From Pelagimonas phthalicica (GTDB taxonomy: Bacteria > Pseudomonadota > Alphaproteobacteria > Rhodobacterales > Rhodobacteraceae): a stretch of DNA of 64,000 nt. The notes below the pieces were generated by a model. That model was not told where the DNA came from, did not search any database, and saw only the letters and a program-made list of their open reading frames with translations. Made by a program: the position numbers and the translations under genes. This document shows positions 45,094 to 54,122 of the stretch, in pieces. Location: assembly GCF_004364805.1 (NCBI RefSeq), contig NZ_SOAP01000001.1, positions 1,984,001 to 2,048,000 on the forward strand. Reading direction: 5' to 3'. The stretch's first letter is position 1; every line of letters begins with the position of its first letter.

Positions 45094-45954
45094 ATGATCA
45101 TAGTAGTTGATGGGTTAAACCGGGACCGGTACGGCCGGCTTCTCGATGAGATGTTTGCTTTGCGTGCACGCGTGTTTGGTAAACGTTTGGGCTGGGAAGT
45201 CGACATCAAGGATGGCAAGGAAATCGACCAGTTCGATGCGCTTGATCCGGCTTATGTCATCGGGGTGAATGACAATGGCAAGGTCGTGTCTTGTGTGCGT
45301 GCCTTGCAAACCACCGGACCGCATATGTTGTCAGATGTGTTTTCTGCGATTTTGGACGGGGATCAGCCGCTGCGCAGCCCGACAATCTGGGAATCGACAC
45401 GGTTTTGTGTGGATACAGAGGCTTTGGATCGCGGCAAGACCCGCAATTCGGTCAGCTATGCCACCTGCGAGCTAATGGCGGCCTCATTGGAATATGCACA
45501 AGAGTCTGGGATTTCTGACATTGTCACCGTGATCGATCCGATCATGGATCGCGTGCTGAAACGCTCTGACTGCGCCCCTTATGGCTATGTTGGCAAGACA
45601 ACTCCGATGGGCAAAGTGCCAGCCATGGCGGCCCTCTTGGATTGCAGCGATGAACGGATCGAGAAAATCCGCAATTTCGCAGGCATCGAGGGCAATGTTT
45701 TTATGGATGAGGACGCGGCGGCTGCCTTGGCAGATCCGGTCGCGCCCGAAATCGATCATAGCCTGTTTGACGCCATTATGTCCGCTGGCCCGCAGCCGGA
45801 TGCGGAAACGCGCAATATGCTCGAACAATATTGCCATGACCAAGCTTCGGCAGCGCAATCGCGGGATGAACTACACGCGGCCAATCGCTTGGCCGGGGTG
45901 CTGTTCGAGGCAGGGATGATCAATCGCCGCAAACCCAAGTTCTTTGTTTGTTAA
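45094..45954 (+). CDS. LuxI-family acyl-homoserine lactone synthase with long C-terminal extension
   Basis: A 286-aa LuxI protein. The canonical residues Arg24, Phe28, Trp34, Glu43, Asp45 and Asp48 are in place; Arg69, Phe83, Glu100 and Arg103 match the rest with a one-residue shift. The catalytic fold ends near 205; the last 75-80 residues are an extra helical domain (DAETRNMLEQYCHDQASA), not part of typical LuxI proteins of about 200-225 aa. It is distinct from the first LuxI at 20375-21055. A strong terminator follows. Confidence 0.9.
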   Translation: MIIVVDGLNRDRYGRLLDEMFALRARVFGKRLGWEVDIKDGKEIDQFDALDPAYVIGVNDNGKVVSCVRALQTTGPHMLSDVFSAILDGDQPLRSPTIWESTRFCVDTEALDRGKTRNSVSYATCELMAASLEYAQESGISDIVTVIDPIMDRVLKRSDCAPYGYVGKTTPMGKVPAMAALLDCSDERIEKIRNFAGIEGNVFMDEDAAAALADPVAPEIDHSLFDAIMSAGPQPDAETRNMLEQYCHDQASAAQSRDELHAANRLAGVLFEAGMINRRKPKFFVC

Positions 45955-46011
45955 TGGGGTTTGACACCCGATTTTCTCGAAAATCTTTCGCTTTAGAGTA
46001 AGCGGATCAAA

Positions 46012-46039
46012 GGGGCTCTGGGTGACCAGAGCCCCTTTT
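46012..46039 (+). terminator. Intrinsic terminator after luxI (second locus)
   Basis: Perfect 10-bp arms GGGGCTCTGG (46012-46021) and CCAGAGCCCC (46026-46035) with a 4-base loop, followed by TTTT (46036-46039) and preceded by AAA. This is a textbook rho-independent terminator, about 57 bases after the luxI stop. It separates the quorum-sensing locus from the GMC oxidoreductase gene. Confidence 0.92.
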
Positions 46040-46143
46040 ACCTTGGTTGGTAAACCTGGCTCAACTTTCGCTCCGAGGTGATTTGTCTCGGTTGACCTTG
46101 ACGGCAAATGCGCCTTCTATCTTCGGCGGGAGGGCCAGAGGCT

Positions 46144-47763
46144 ATGAGTGAAAACAACCGCTTGGACGGGGAATACGATTACATCATCGTTGGTGCCGGG
46201 ACAGCAGGCTGCGTTCTGGCCAATCGGTTGACGCAAGATCCCAAAACCCGTGTCCTGCTGCTCGAGGCGGGGAAATCCGACAATTACCATTGGGTGCATA
46301 TCCCGGTCGGTTACCTCTACTGCATTGGCAACCCCCGTACGGATTGGATGATGAAAACTGCACCGGAACCGGGGCTAAACGGGCGGGCGCTGGTCTATCC
46401 ACGTGGCAAGGTTCTGGGTGGCTGCACCTCGGTCAATGGTATGATCTATATGCGCGGCCAAGCGGCGGATTATGACCAGTGGCGGCAGCTGGGCAATACC
46501 GGCTGGGGCTGGGATGATGTGCTACCCTATTTCCTCAAATCCGAAGATCACCACGGCGGCGACAGTGATATGCATCGCGGTGGCGGCGAATGGAAAGTCA
46601 GCACGCAACGGCTGGAATGGGACATTTTGCGCGCGGTTCAGGAAGGGGCCAAGGAGTTTGGCATTCAGCCCCGCGCTGATTTCAATGACGGCAATAACGA
46701 AGGTTCCGGCTTTTTTGAGGTCAATCAAAAGGCCGGGGTGCGCTGGAACACCTCCAAAGCCTTTTTGCGCCCGGCGATGAAACGGTCAAACCTGCGGGTG
46801 GTGACCGAGGCGCATACCGAAACCCTGATGATCGAGGGCAAACGCGTGAGTGGTGTGGTCTATCACCACAAAGGCCAGCGGATTGAGGCACGTGCAAAGG
46901 GTGAAGTGTTGTTGGCAGCTGGTGCGATCAACACACCGAAACTGTTGGAACTGTCGGGCATCGGCAATCCCGATGTGCTGTCGCATTTCGGCATCGAAAC
47001 CCGGCATGAGCTGCGCGAAGTTGGCGAGAACCTGCAAGATCACCTGCAAATCCGCACAGTCTTTAAGGTCAAGAACGCCAAAACCCTCAATACCATGGCC
47101 AACAGCCTGTTGGGCAAGGCCAGGATCGGGTTGCAATACGCGCTGAGCCAATCCGGCCCCATGTCCATGGCCCCAAGCCAATTTGGCATGTTCACCAAAT
47201 CCGACCCGTCCAAAGACACGCCGGATCTGGAATATCACGTCCAACCCCTGTCGACGGACAGGTTGGGCGACCCTCTGCACCCTTTCCCGGCGATCACAAT
47301 GTCAGTTTGCAATTTGCGCCCTGAAAGCCGGGGGGATTGCCATATCCAAAGCCGGGATTTGGAGCAGCAACCCCATATACGGTTGAATTACCTTTCAGCA
47401 GAAGCGGATAAAACGGTCGCTCTTGCCTCGGTCAAACAAGCGCGCGAGATCATGACAGCCAAGGCGCTGGCGCAATATGAACCCAAAGAGATTTTGCCAG
47501 GACCTGAGGTTGCCTCAGATGCTGACCTGCTAGAGGCAATTGGTGATATCGGTACGACGATTTTCCACCCGGTCAGCACGTGCCGCATGGGGGTGGATGA
47601 CGGGGCAGTTGTGGACCCCGAACTGCGTGTACGCGGGATGGCGGGGCTGCGCATTGTCGATGCGTCTATCATGCCGCGCATCACGTCGGGCAACACCGCC
47701 TCGCCTGTGATCATGATTGCGGAAAAGGCGGCGGACATGATCCGCGCCGCCGCCCGTTCCTAA
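46144..47763 (+). CDS. GMC-family oxidoreductase (choline dehydrogenase-like)
   Basis: A 539-aa flavoprotein with GAGTAGCVLANRL (FAD-binding), PRGKVLGGCTSVNGMIYMRG and AAGAINTPKLLELSGIG (GMC signatures 1 and 2), and HPVSTCRMG and MPRITSGNTASP near the end (active-site His and Asn). It resembles BetA-type choline or alcohol dehydrogenases. The start at 46144 is preceded by AGAGG. It could oxidise an alcohol such as choline to an aldehyde; no betaine aldehyde dehydrogenase is adjacent. The substrate is not certain. Confidence 0.85.
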   Translation: MSENNRLDGEYDYIIVGAGTAGCVLANRLTQDPKTRVLLLEAGKSDNYHWVHIPVGYLYCIGNPRTDWMMKTAPEPGLNGRALVYPRGKVLGGCTSVNGMIYMRGQAADYDQWRQLGNTGWGWDDVLPYFLKSEDHHGGDSDMHRGGGEWKVSTQRLEWDILRAVQEGAKEFGIQPRADFNDGNNEGSGFFEVNQKAGVRWNTSKAFLRPAMKRSNLRVVTEAHTETLMIEGKRVSGVVYHHKGQRIEARAKGEVLLAAGAINTPKLLELSGIGNPDVLSHFGIETRHELREVGENLQDHLQIRTVFKVKNAKTLNTMANSLLGKARIGLQYALSQSGPMSMAPSQFGMFTKSDPSKDTPDLEYHVQPLSTDRLGDPLHPFPAITMSVCNLRPESRGDCHIQSRDLEQQPHIRLNYLSAEADKTVALASVKQAREIMTAKALAQYEPKEILPGPEVASDADLLEAIGDIGTTIFHPVSTCRMGVDDGAVVDPELRVRGMAGLRIVDASIMPRITSGNTASPVIMIAEKAADMIRAAARS

Positions 47764-47766
47764 GCT

Positions 47767-49239
47767 TTACTCAGTCCAGCGTACGCCAGTCAGGTCGGTG
47801 GCCTGCGTTGGCTGGTTCAACCACAAACCTTCCAGCCGCGCATCTGCTACGGTTGGATAGGCGAGCTGGAACAGGTAGCCGTTGACGTAATCCTCGGAGA
47901 TGATTGTTTGCGCCTTGGCCAGCAGATCTTGGCGCGCGGTTTGATCCGTGGTGCCGGTCAATTCGCCCATCAGGTCCTGGAACGCTTTGTTATCATACTG
48001 GAAATAGTATTCCGGCCGCGCATAGATGCCGATGTCAAACGGTTCGGTATGGCTGACAATGGTCAGGCCGAAATCCTTGCCACGGAACACCTCTTCGAGC
48101 CATTGCGCCCATTCCAGATTGGAAATCTCGGTCTGAATACCGACTTCGCGCAGCTGCGCCGCGATGATTTCGCCGCCGCGACGGGCATATGAGGGGGGCG
48201 GCAGTTTCAGCGTGGTGGTGAACCCATCCGGGAAACCAGCCTCGGCCAGCAGTGCCTTGGCCTTGGCCGGGTCATAACCAGAATTGCCGGTCAGATCGAC
48301 ATAGGCCGGGTTATGGGGGGCGAAATGGCTGCCAATCGGCGTGCCAAGGCCAAACATGGCTCCATCAATTATGTCCTGACGGTTGATGGCATGGGCAATC
48401 GCCTGACGCACCTTCACATTGTCCAGAGGCGCCTGAAGGTTATTGGTCGACAGAATCGTCTCACCCTCGGTGGAACCGACCAGAACCTGGAACCGGGGAT
48501 CGGCCTCGAATTGTGGCAGGTTCTCCGGGGCGGGGTATCCAGCAAAAGCGTCAATATCCTGCGCCATCATGGCGGCAAAGGCGGCGGTCGGGTCCGAGAT
48601 GAACTTGAAGGTCGCGGAGGTCAGCGCTGGTTTCTCACCCCAGTAATCGGCATTCTGCGCCAGTGAGATGCTGTCACCCTGCTTCCATTCAACAAATTTG
48701 AACGGACCGGTGCCGATCGGGGTCTGCTTGATCCCCTCAATGCTTTCGGGCGCAACGATCACTGCGTCGCCCCAGGCCATATTGAACAGGAAATTCCCGT
48801 CCGGCTGTGCCAGTGTGACCTCGACCGTCTGCGGATCAACCACGTTGACATCCGCGATGCCCGCGAACAGGGCTTTTTGTGCATTGGTGCTATCTTCGGC
48901 GCGGGCGCGATCGAGCGAGAATTTCACATCCTCGGCGGTCATCTCGCTGCCGTCATGAAACTGGACACCAGAGCGCAGCGCAAAAGTATAGGTCTGCCCA
49001 TCCTCGCTGATCGCCCAGCTTTCCGCCAGGCCGGGCACCACGGCACCAGTCTCGGTAAAGCGGGTCAGACCTTCGAAAACGTTGGAATAAAGCACGCTGT
49101 CAATCGCCCCGGCAGCGGCCGATGTCGGGTCCAGATGCGGTGGTTCTAGCTGAATGGCGATGGTCAGATCGGTCTGCTGCGCGGCGGCGGCAGTGGCCAG
49201 AAAGCTGGTGGCCAAAAGCATGTTGCGGAACTGTTTCAT
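47767..49239 (-). CDS. Peptide-type ABC transporter binding protein (DppA/OppA-like)
   Basis: A 490-aa family 5 solute-binding protein with a signal peptide (about 1-20, TAAAA|QQ) and FEGLTRFTETGAVVPGLAES, TFALRSGVQFHDGSEMTAED and a long C-terminal lobe. Permease genes are not adjacent, so it is an orphan in this window. GGGAG precedes the start at 49239. It is convergent with the GMC gene (3-base gap). Peptides, opines or glutathione-type compounds are common ligands. Confidence 0.87.
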   Translation of the reverse strand: MKQFRNMLLATSFLATAAAAQQTDLTIAIQLEPPHLDPTSAAAGAIDSVLYSNVFEGLTRFTETGAVVPGLAESWAISEDGQTYTFALRSGVQFHDGSEMTAEDVKFSLDRARAEDSTNAQKALFAGIADVNVVDPQTVEVTLAQPDGNFLFNMAWGDAVIVAPESIEGIKQTPIGTGPFKFVEWKQGDSISLAQNADYWGEKPALTSATFKFISDPTAAFAAMMAQDIDAFAGYPAPENLPQFEADPRFQVLVGSTEGETILSTNNLQAPLDNVKVRQAIAHAINRQDIIDGAMFGLGTPIGSHFAPHNPAYVDLTGNSGYDPAKAKALLAEAGFPDGFTTTLKLPPPSYARRGGEIIAAQLREVGIQTEISNLEWAQWLEEVFRGKDFGLTIVSHTEPFDIGIYARPEYYFQYDNKAFQDLMGELTGTTDQTARQDLLAKAQTIISEDYVNGYLFQLAYPTVADARLEGLWLNQPTQATDLTGVRWTE

Positions 49240-49437
49240 AAGGGTCTCCCTGCGGCAAAGGCGCTGTTTCAAGTTTTGCCGCAACCCACGCGGTAATCAA
49301 GCACACAGTTGACGATGGTGAAGTGTGATAGCGTCAGACATCGCCGTGACGCGGCGCGGGTTGCACAAATCTTTGCTGGTTCTGCAACGCAGCAAATGCT
49401 ACACCCGCGCAACTTTATTGCGTGGAGGACGCGAGAA

Positions 49438-50268
49438 ATGAGCGCGACTGCAAAGAAAAAAGCGCCAATGCCTGATGACATCCGGGCGCGCAAAGGCGGT
49501 GAGCCGCTGGTCAGTTTGACAGCCTACACAACGCAAATGGCCGAGTTGATGGATGCGCATTGCGACTTTGTTCTGGTCGGTGACAGTGTCGGCATGGTGT
49601 TGCACGGGCTGCCCAGCACACTGGGCGTGACCATGGAAATGATGATCTTGCACGGGCAGGCGGTGGCGCGTGGGCTGAAAACGGCCATGATGGTCGTGGA
49701 CATGCCCTTTGGCTCATATGAGGAAAGTCCGGAACAGGCCTTCCGAAATGGCGCGCTTCTGATGGCCGAAACCGGCGCTGCGGCGGTCAAGCTGGAAGGC
49801 GGGCGTCACATGGCCGAAACCATCGCCTTTCTCGTGGCGCGCGGCGTGCCAGTGATGGCGCATATTGGGCTGACCCCGCAATCGATCAACACTCTGGGCG
49901 GTTACAAAGTGCAGGGGCGCGGGGATGCGGCGGCTGAGCTGATGGCCGATGCCCAGGCGGTGGCCGAGGCCGGGGTGTTCAGCGTTGTTCTCGAGAAAGT
50001 ACCAGCCAATCTGGCGGATGAGGTCACGGCGGCGATTGCCATTCCGACAATCGGAATTGGGGCGTCGGCCGGCTGTGACGGGCAAATCCTGGTGGTGGAT
50101 GATATGATCGGCATGTTCACGGCCTTTAAGGCGAAATTCGTCAAACGCTATGCCAATTTGGGTGAACAGGCCGAGGCGGCCTTTGCCGATTATGCCCGCG
50201 AAGTCCGCGCCCGCGAATTTCCGGCAGCGGAACATATCTTTGCCGACCAAGCCCCGGAGAAAAAGTAA
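49438..50268 (+). CDS. panB: 3-methyl-2-oxobutanoate hydroxymethyltransferase
   Basis: A 276-aa enzyme with [45 protein letters not shown] and [14 protein letters not shown], all diagnostic of PanB. It makes ketopantoate from 2-oxoisovalerate and methylenetetrahydrofolate in pantothenate synthesis. The start at 49438 follows GGAGGA; the longer frame from 49309 has no matching N-terminus. It is coupled to panC (TAATG). Confidence 0.95.
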   Translation: MSATAKKKAPMPDDIRARKGGEPLVSLTAYTTQMAELMDAHCDFVLVGDSVGMVLHGLPSTLGVTMEMMILHGQAVARGLKTAMMVVDMPFGSYEESPEQAFRNGALLMAETGAAAVKLEGGRHMAETIAFLVARGVPVMAHIGLTPQSINTLGGYKVQGRGDAAAELMADAQAVAEAGVFSVVLEKVPANLADEVTAAIAIPTIGIGASAGCDGQILVVDDMIGMFTAFKAKFVKRYANLGEQAEAAFADYAREVRAREFPAAEHIFADQAPEKK

Positions 50269-51110
50269 TGATCCCTGACATCATTCGCACCAAGGCCGAA
50301 CTGCGCGCGCGGGTCGCGGATTGGAAGGCCGCTGGCGAAACCGTAGGCGTGGTCCCAACCATGGGGGCGTTGCATCAGGGGCATCTGAGCCTTGTGCGCG
50401 CAGCAGAAGAAAACTGTGATCGGGTGATCGTGACGATCTTTGTGAACCCAAAACAGTTCAACAATCCAGAAGATCTGGAAAATTACCCGCGCACCGAAGA
50501 AGAGGACGCCAAGAAGCTGGCGCATCATCGGGTGGACATGGTCTATGTGCCAGGTCCTGAAGAGATCTATCCCGAAGGGTTTGCTACCACAGTGTCTGTC
50601 TCCGGGCTGACCGATGTGCTCTGCGGCGCGCACCGGCCCGGGCATTTTGACGGGGTAGCGACGGTTGTGACCAAGCTCTTTACCCAAACGCGCGCTGATC
50701 AGGCGTTTTTTGGTGAAAAGGACTTTCAGCAGTTGCAGGTCGTAACGCGCATGGCGGCGGATCTGGATCTGATGACCGAAGTCGTCGGCTGCCCGACCAT
50801 TCGTGAAGAGGATGGTTTGGCCATGTCGTCGCGCAACTTGCTGTTGTCGGACCGTGCGCGGATCAAGGCACCTGTGTTGAATGAAGCCATGGAAGAGATG
50901 GCCGAAGGATTGCGCGCGGGGGGCGAGGCGCATGAATTGCGAGTTGAAGCGCGCAAGAAAATCCTCGCCGCCGGATTTACCGAGGTCGAATATCTGGACC
51001 TGCGGGCCTGTGACGATCTATCCGTTCTGGACACCCCCACCCGCCCGGCGCGTCTGTTGGCAGCGGCGTGGTTGGCCGGGGTGCGTCTGATCGACAATAT
51101 CGCTGTGTGA
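50268..51110 (+). CDS. panC: Pantoate-beta-alanine ligase
   Basis: A 280-aa enzyme with [15 protein letters not shown] (HIGH-like motif), [23 protein letters not shown] and FGEKDFQQL, the standard PanC motifs. It joins pantoate and beta-alanine with ATP to give pantothenate. The start shares a base with the panB stop, so the two are one operon. It ends in front of a long inverted repeat. Confidence 0.95.
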   Translation: MIPDIIRTKAELRARVADWKAAGETVGVVPTMGALHQGHLSLVRAAEENCDRVIVTIFVNPKQFNNPEDLENYPRTEEEDAKKLAHHRVDMVYVPGPEEIYPEGFATTVSVSGLTDVLCGAHRPGHFDGVATVVTKLFTQTRADQAFFGEKDFQQLQVVTRMAADLDLMTEVVGCPTIREEDGLAMSSRNLLLSDRARIKAPVLNEAMEEMAEGLRAGGEAHELRVEARKKILAAGFTEVEYLDLRACDDLSVLDTPTRPARLLAAAWLAGVRLIDNIAV

Positions 51111-51166
51111 CGGAATGGCGGGGACGCTGTTTCAGCAAGCTGAAAGGCGCCCCACCCGCCATCCCG
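51111..51166. terminator. Long hairpin between convergent panC and M20 peptidase genes
   Basis: Outer arms (51111-51122 and 51155-51166) pair ATGGCGGG with CCCGCCAT plus flanking bases; an inner TTTCAGC-AA-GCTGAAA hairpin (51130-51145) sits in the middle. The structure lies between two converging genes and probably serves as a bidirectional terminator, although no T-run is seen. Confidence 0.6.
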
Positions 51167-51175
51167 TAGGGCAAC

Positions 51176-52453
51176 TCAACGCGGCAAAAGCAGTTTTTCC
51201 AAACTGCGCCCCATGACCTTGGCACTGTCCATCATATCGTCGACGGTGATGAACTCATCCGGTTTATGGGCCATTTCAAGGTCACCGGGCCCGTAGGCGA
51301 TGCAATTTTTCAGCTTGCCGATCCGGTCGATATGTTTCTGGTCATAGCTACCGGGCGAGGCGACATAGATCGGGTCCTGGCCCAGCACATCGTGAATGGC
51401 CCCATGAACCGTGGTCACCACCGGGGCGTCCTTGGCGGTCATTGACGGGATCACACGGTTGATTTCACGCAGGCTGTAGTCAAACCCGGGCCGCGTGGCT
51501 TTGAGATGCTCGAGCAGTTCGACAATCTCGGTCTGTGTCGCGTCCAACCCCTCTTCGATCAGGAAACGTCGGTCGATGACGATCCGGCAACTGTCAGGCA
51601 CGCAATGGGAGGGCAGGCCGGTGTAATCTGCGGGTTGTTCCGGTTGTCCGCCATGGATTGAATTGATGTTCATTGTGGATTGGCGTGCGCCTTCGGGGAT
51701 CACCGGCATTTCGGTATATCGCGCGGCCATGGCCGGGAAGAGCTTTTGCTCGAACAGGTCCAGCACCGCCGCCATATGGCGAACGGCGCAATCGCCGAGA
51801 AAGGGCATACAGCCATGGGCAATCTCGCCCTTGGTTTCGATCTCGGCCCACCAGCCGCCGCGATGGCCAAGACAAATGCAATCATGCCCCAGAGGTTCGG
51901 GGATGATCACGTGTTGCACGCGGGAGGGATCAAAGAACCCTTTTTCGGCCAGATAGGCGACGCCGCCATAGCCGCCGGATTCCTCATCAGCCGTACCGCT
52001 GATTTCAACCGCCCCGTGGAAATCCGGGTTTTGCTCAAGAAAAGCCTCAGCCGCAATGATAGAGGCGGCCAACCCGCCCTTCATATCACATGCCCCGCGA
52101 CCATAGACCCGACCATCTTCCAGCTCGGCCCCAAAGGGATCGCGAGTCCAGCCCTGGCCGACTTCGACCACATCCGTATGCGAGTTGAAATGCACGCAAT
52201 CGCCGGGCCGCGTGCCTTCGCGTCGGGCGATGATATTCCAGCGCGGGTATGTATCACTATCACCGGGCGCGCCCTCGGCCCGGATCAACTGGCAATCAAA
52301 CCCCTTTGGTTTCAATCTTTTTTCGAGGTAGTCGCAAATCTCACGGTAATTTTCACCCGGCGGGTTCAGCGTCGGAATGCGGATCAGATCCTGCAGCAGC
52401 GCGACCATGTCGTCGCGCTTGAGCTCAATACGATGGAGAAGGGCAAAACTCAT
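51176..52453 (-). CDS. M20-family peptidase/deacylase (ArgE/DapE-like)
   Basis: A 425-aa zinc enzyme with FNSHTDVVEVG (metal His and Asp), GRGACDMKGGLAASI, GTADEESGGYGG (Glu pair) and a later MAHKPDEFI. Family members cut N-acyl or amide bonds of amino acids, such as N-acetylornithine or N-succinyl-diaminopimelate. The start at 52453 gives the usual family length. The substrate cannot be assigned from sequence. Confidence 0.85.
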   Translation of the reverse strand: MSFALLHRIELKRDDMVALLQDLIRIPTLNPPGENYREICDYLEKRLKPKGFDCQLIRAEGAPGDSDTYPRWNIIARREGTRPGDCVHFNSHTDVVEVGQGWTRDPFGAELEDGRVYGRGACDMKGGLAASIIAAEAFLEQNPDFHGAVEISGTADEESGGYGGVAYLAEKGFFDPSRVQHVIIPEPLGHDCICLGHRGGWWAEIETKGEIAHGCMPFLGDCAVRHMAAVLDLFEQKLFPAMAARYTEMPVIPEGARQSTMNINSIHGGQPEQPADYTGLPSHCVPDSCRIVIDRRFLIEEGLDATQTEIVELLEHLKATRPGFDYSLREINRVIPSMTAKDAPVVTTVHGAIHDVLGQDPIYVASPGSYDQKHIDRIGKLKNCIAYGPGDLEMAHKPDEFITVDDMMDSAKVMGRSLEKLLLPR

Positions 52454-52504
52454 GCGCCGAGTGTTGCCGCGTTTTTAAGCGGGTGCAAGCCTGCCCGTGT
52501 TATG

Positions 52505-53461
52505 TCAGGGAATTTGAAACCGGGGTGCCTGCCCAAGCGGCAAAAGCCCCAGCGCCATCTCGCCATTATTGATATGAAAAGGCAGGTCCAGCGTGTCGGC
52601 GCGCCCCTTGAGCCCAGCCACCAGGGACAGGCCCTGAACCAATGTTTCCATCATGCCGCCGGGCAGATGATCGTTCAGCCGTGCCTGTTCCAGCGCCTCT
52701 TGCCAATTCACCGCGCGCAAGGTGAGCTCGCCGTCACCCAGCCCACTGGCCGAGACATCCAGCTTGCCCGCCATTTCCAATTCCAGACCATCTAGCTGGT
52801 AGGACAGCTGTTTCAGGTCGATATGTGTGGGCTGCGGACGGGCCATTTCCACTGAGGCCAGCGACCAATCCTGATCAAATTGCACCAAGGCATTGAGTTT
52901 CGCGTTACTTGCCCGCCCGTCATTGACCACGGCGAGTCCGGTGGCGTTTTGCGCAATCGCTTCGGCCAAAACGGCCAGTTGATAGAGTTGCTCATCCTGC
53001 CGTAAAAACGCCGCTGTCGTCGTGGCCAGCGCGATCCCGTCCCAATTCAGGGTCTCGGCTTCGGCGTTTAGCCGTTCAATCCGACCCTCTTCAAACACCA
53101 CGCTGGCGCGCAAACCGTCGCTGGTGATCTCATGCTGTTTGCCTTGATAGGACAGGGTTTGTTGATCCGGGAAAATCAAAATGTGATGGTCGCGATCATA
53201 GCTCAGTGACAGGATCTGGAAAAACGCGGCCTCCCAAACCATGTTGGAATTGGGATCAGCCAGGGACAGATCGGTCAGGGTGACGTCCAGCCGATTGGGA
53301 AAGCCCCGGACGGAAATATCGGAATACTCGGCGACCCAGCCATCTGCGCGCCGATCCCCTAACCAGGCCTCGACCTGCCCGCGTGTTGCACTGGCCTGCC
53401 AAAACCACCAGCCCGACCAGACCAGAGTCACAAAAACCACGCCCAAGATCAACCGTTTCAC
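52505..53461 (-). CDS. DUF2125 family protein
   Basis: A 318-aa protein with a single N-terminal membrane anchor (about 2-22, LILGVVFVTLVWSGWWFW) and a beta-rich periplasmic domain typical of DUF2125 in alphaproteobacteria. Translation probably starts with GTG at 53461 after a GGGGGGCGCAG stretch; the longer frame has no matching N-terminus. No function is established. It is divergent from the ChaC-like gene. Confidence 0.7.
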   Translation of the reverse strand: MKRLILGVVFVTLVWSGWWFWQASATRGQVEAWLGDRRADGWVAEYSDISVRGFPNRLDVTLTDLSLADPNSNMVWEAAFFQILSLSYDRDHHILIFPDQQTLSYQGKQHEITSDGLRASVVFEEGRIERLNAEAETLNWDGIALATTTAAFLRQDEQLYQLAVLAEAIAQNATGLAVVNDGRASNAKLNALVQFDQDWSLASVEMARPQPTHIDLKQLSYQLDGLELEMAGKLDVSASGLGDGELTLRAVNWQEALEQARLNDHLPGGMMETLVQGLSLVAGLKGRADTLDLPFHINNGEMALGLLPLGQAPRFQIP

Positions 53462-53525
53462 CTGCGCCCCCCTTTTCCTGACCTGCGCAATCGTGTTTAC
53501 AGCGGCCAAGGGATAAGGACCAGAC

Positions 53526-54056
53526 ATGACACTTTGGGTATTTGGATATGCATCGCTGCTGTGGAACCCGGGCTTTGAGGTTGTCGAAAGCCAACCGGCG
53601 CGACTAAGCGGATATGCGCGCAGTTTCTGTATGTATTCGATCCACCATCGCGGCACCGAGGAAAAGCCAGGCTTGGTCCTGGCCTTGGACGAACATGCCG
53701 AGACATCGTGTGATGGCTTGGCCCTGCGCGCGGCCCCGGGGACAGAAGAGCAGGCTCTGGACTATCTGCGCGAACGCGAATTGGTGTCTGCCGCCTATCT
53801 GGAGCGTGTTTTGCCTGTAAATCTGGGCGATGGCCGCCGGGTCGATGCCGTGTCTTATGTGATAGACCCCGATCACGTCCAATATACCGGCGCGCTTAGT
53901 CTGGAAGAGCAGGCGCAGATCATCGCGCAGGCCCATGGCGGGCGCGGGCCGAACTGTGATTATCTCTACAACACTGCCGCGCATTTGGACGAATTGGGCG
54001 TGCCTGACGCCGATTTGCACTGGTTGACAGAGCGGGTCAAAGCCTTGCGCGCATAA
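53526..54056 (+). CDS. Gamma-glutamylcyclotransferase (ChaC-like)
   Basis: A 176-aa protein with WVFGYASLLWNPGFE, the YGSLMW-type P-loop of gamma-glutamyl cyclotransferases, and RERELVSAAYLE carrying the probable catalytic Glu. ChaC proteins release 5-oxoproline from glutathione in the cytoplasm. The start at 53526 lies 64 bases from the divergent DUF2125 gene. Confidence 0.85.
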   Translation: MTLWVFGYASLLWNPGFEVVESQPARLSGYARSFCMYSIHHRGTEEKPGLVLALDEHAETSCDGLALRAAPGTEEQALDYLRERELVSAAYLERVLPVNLGDGRRVDAVSYVIDPDHVQYTGALSLEEQAQIIAQAHGGRGPNCDYLYNTAAHLDELGVPDADLHWLTERVKALRA

Positions 54057-54122
54057 CCACTTGGCGAAACGGTTGCAAAAGCTTAGGCTCTAGCCAAAGC
54101 AAAACAACGTGTCAGGTGTCCG

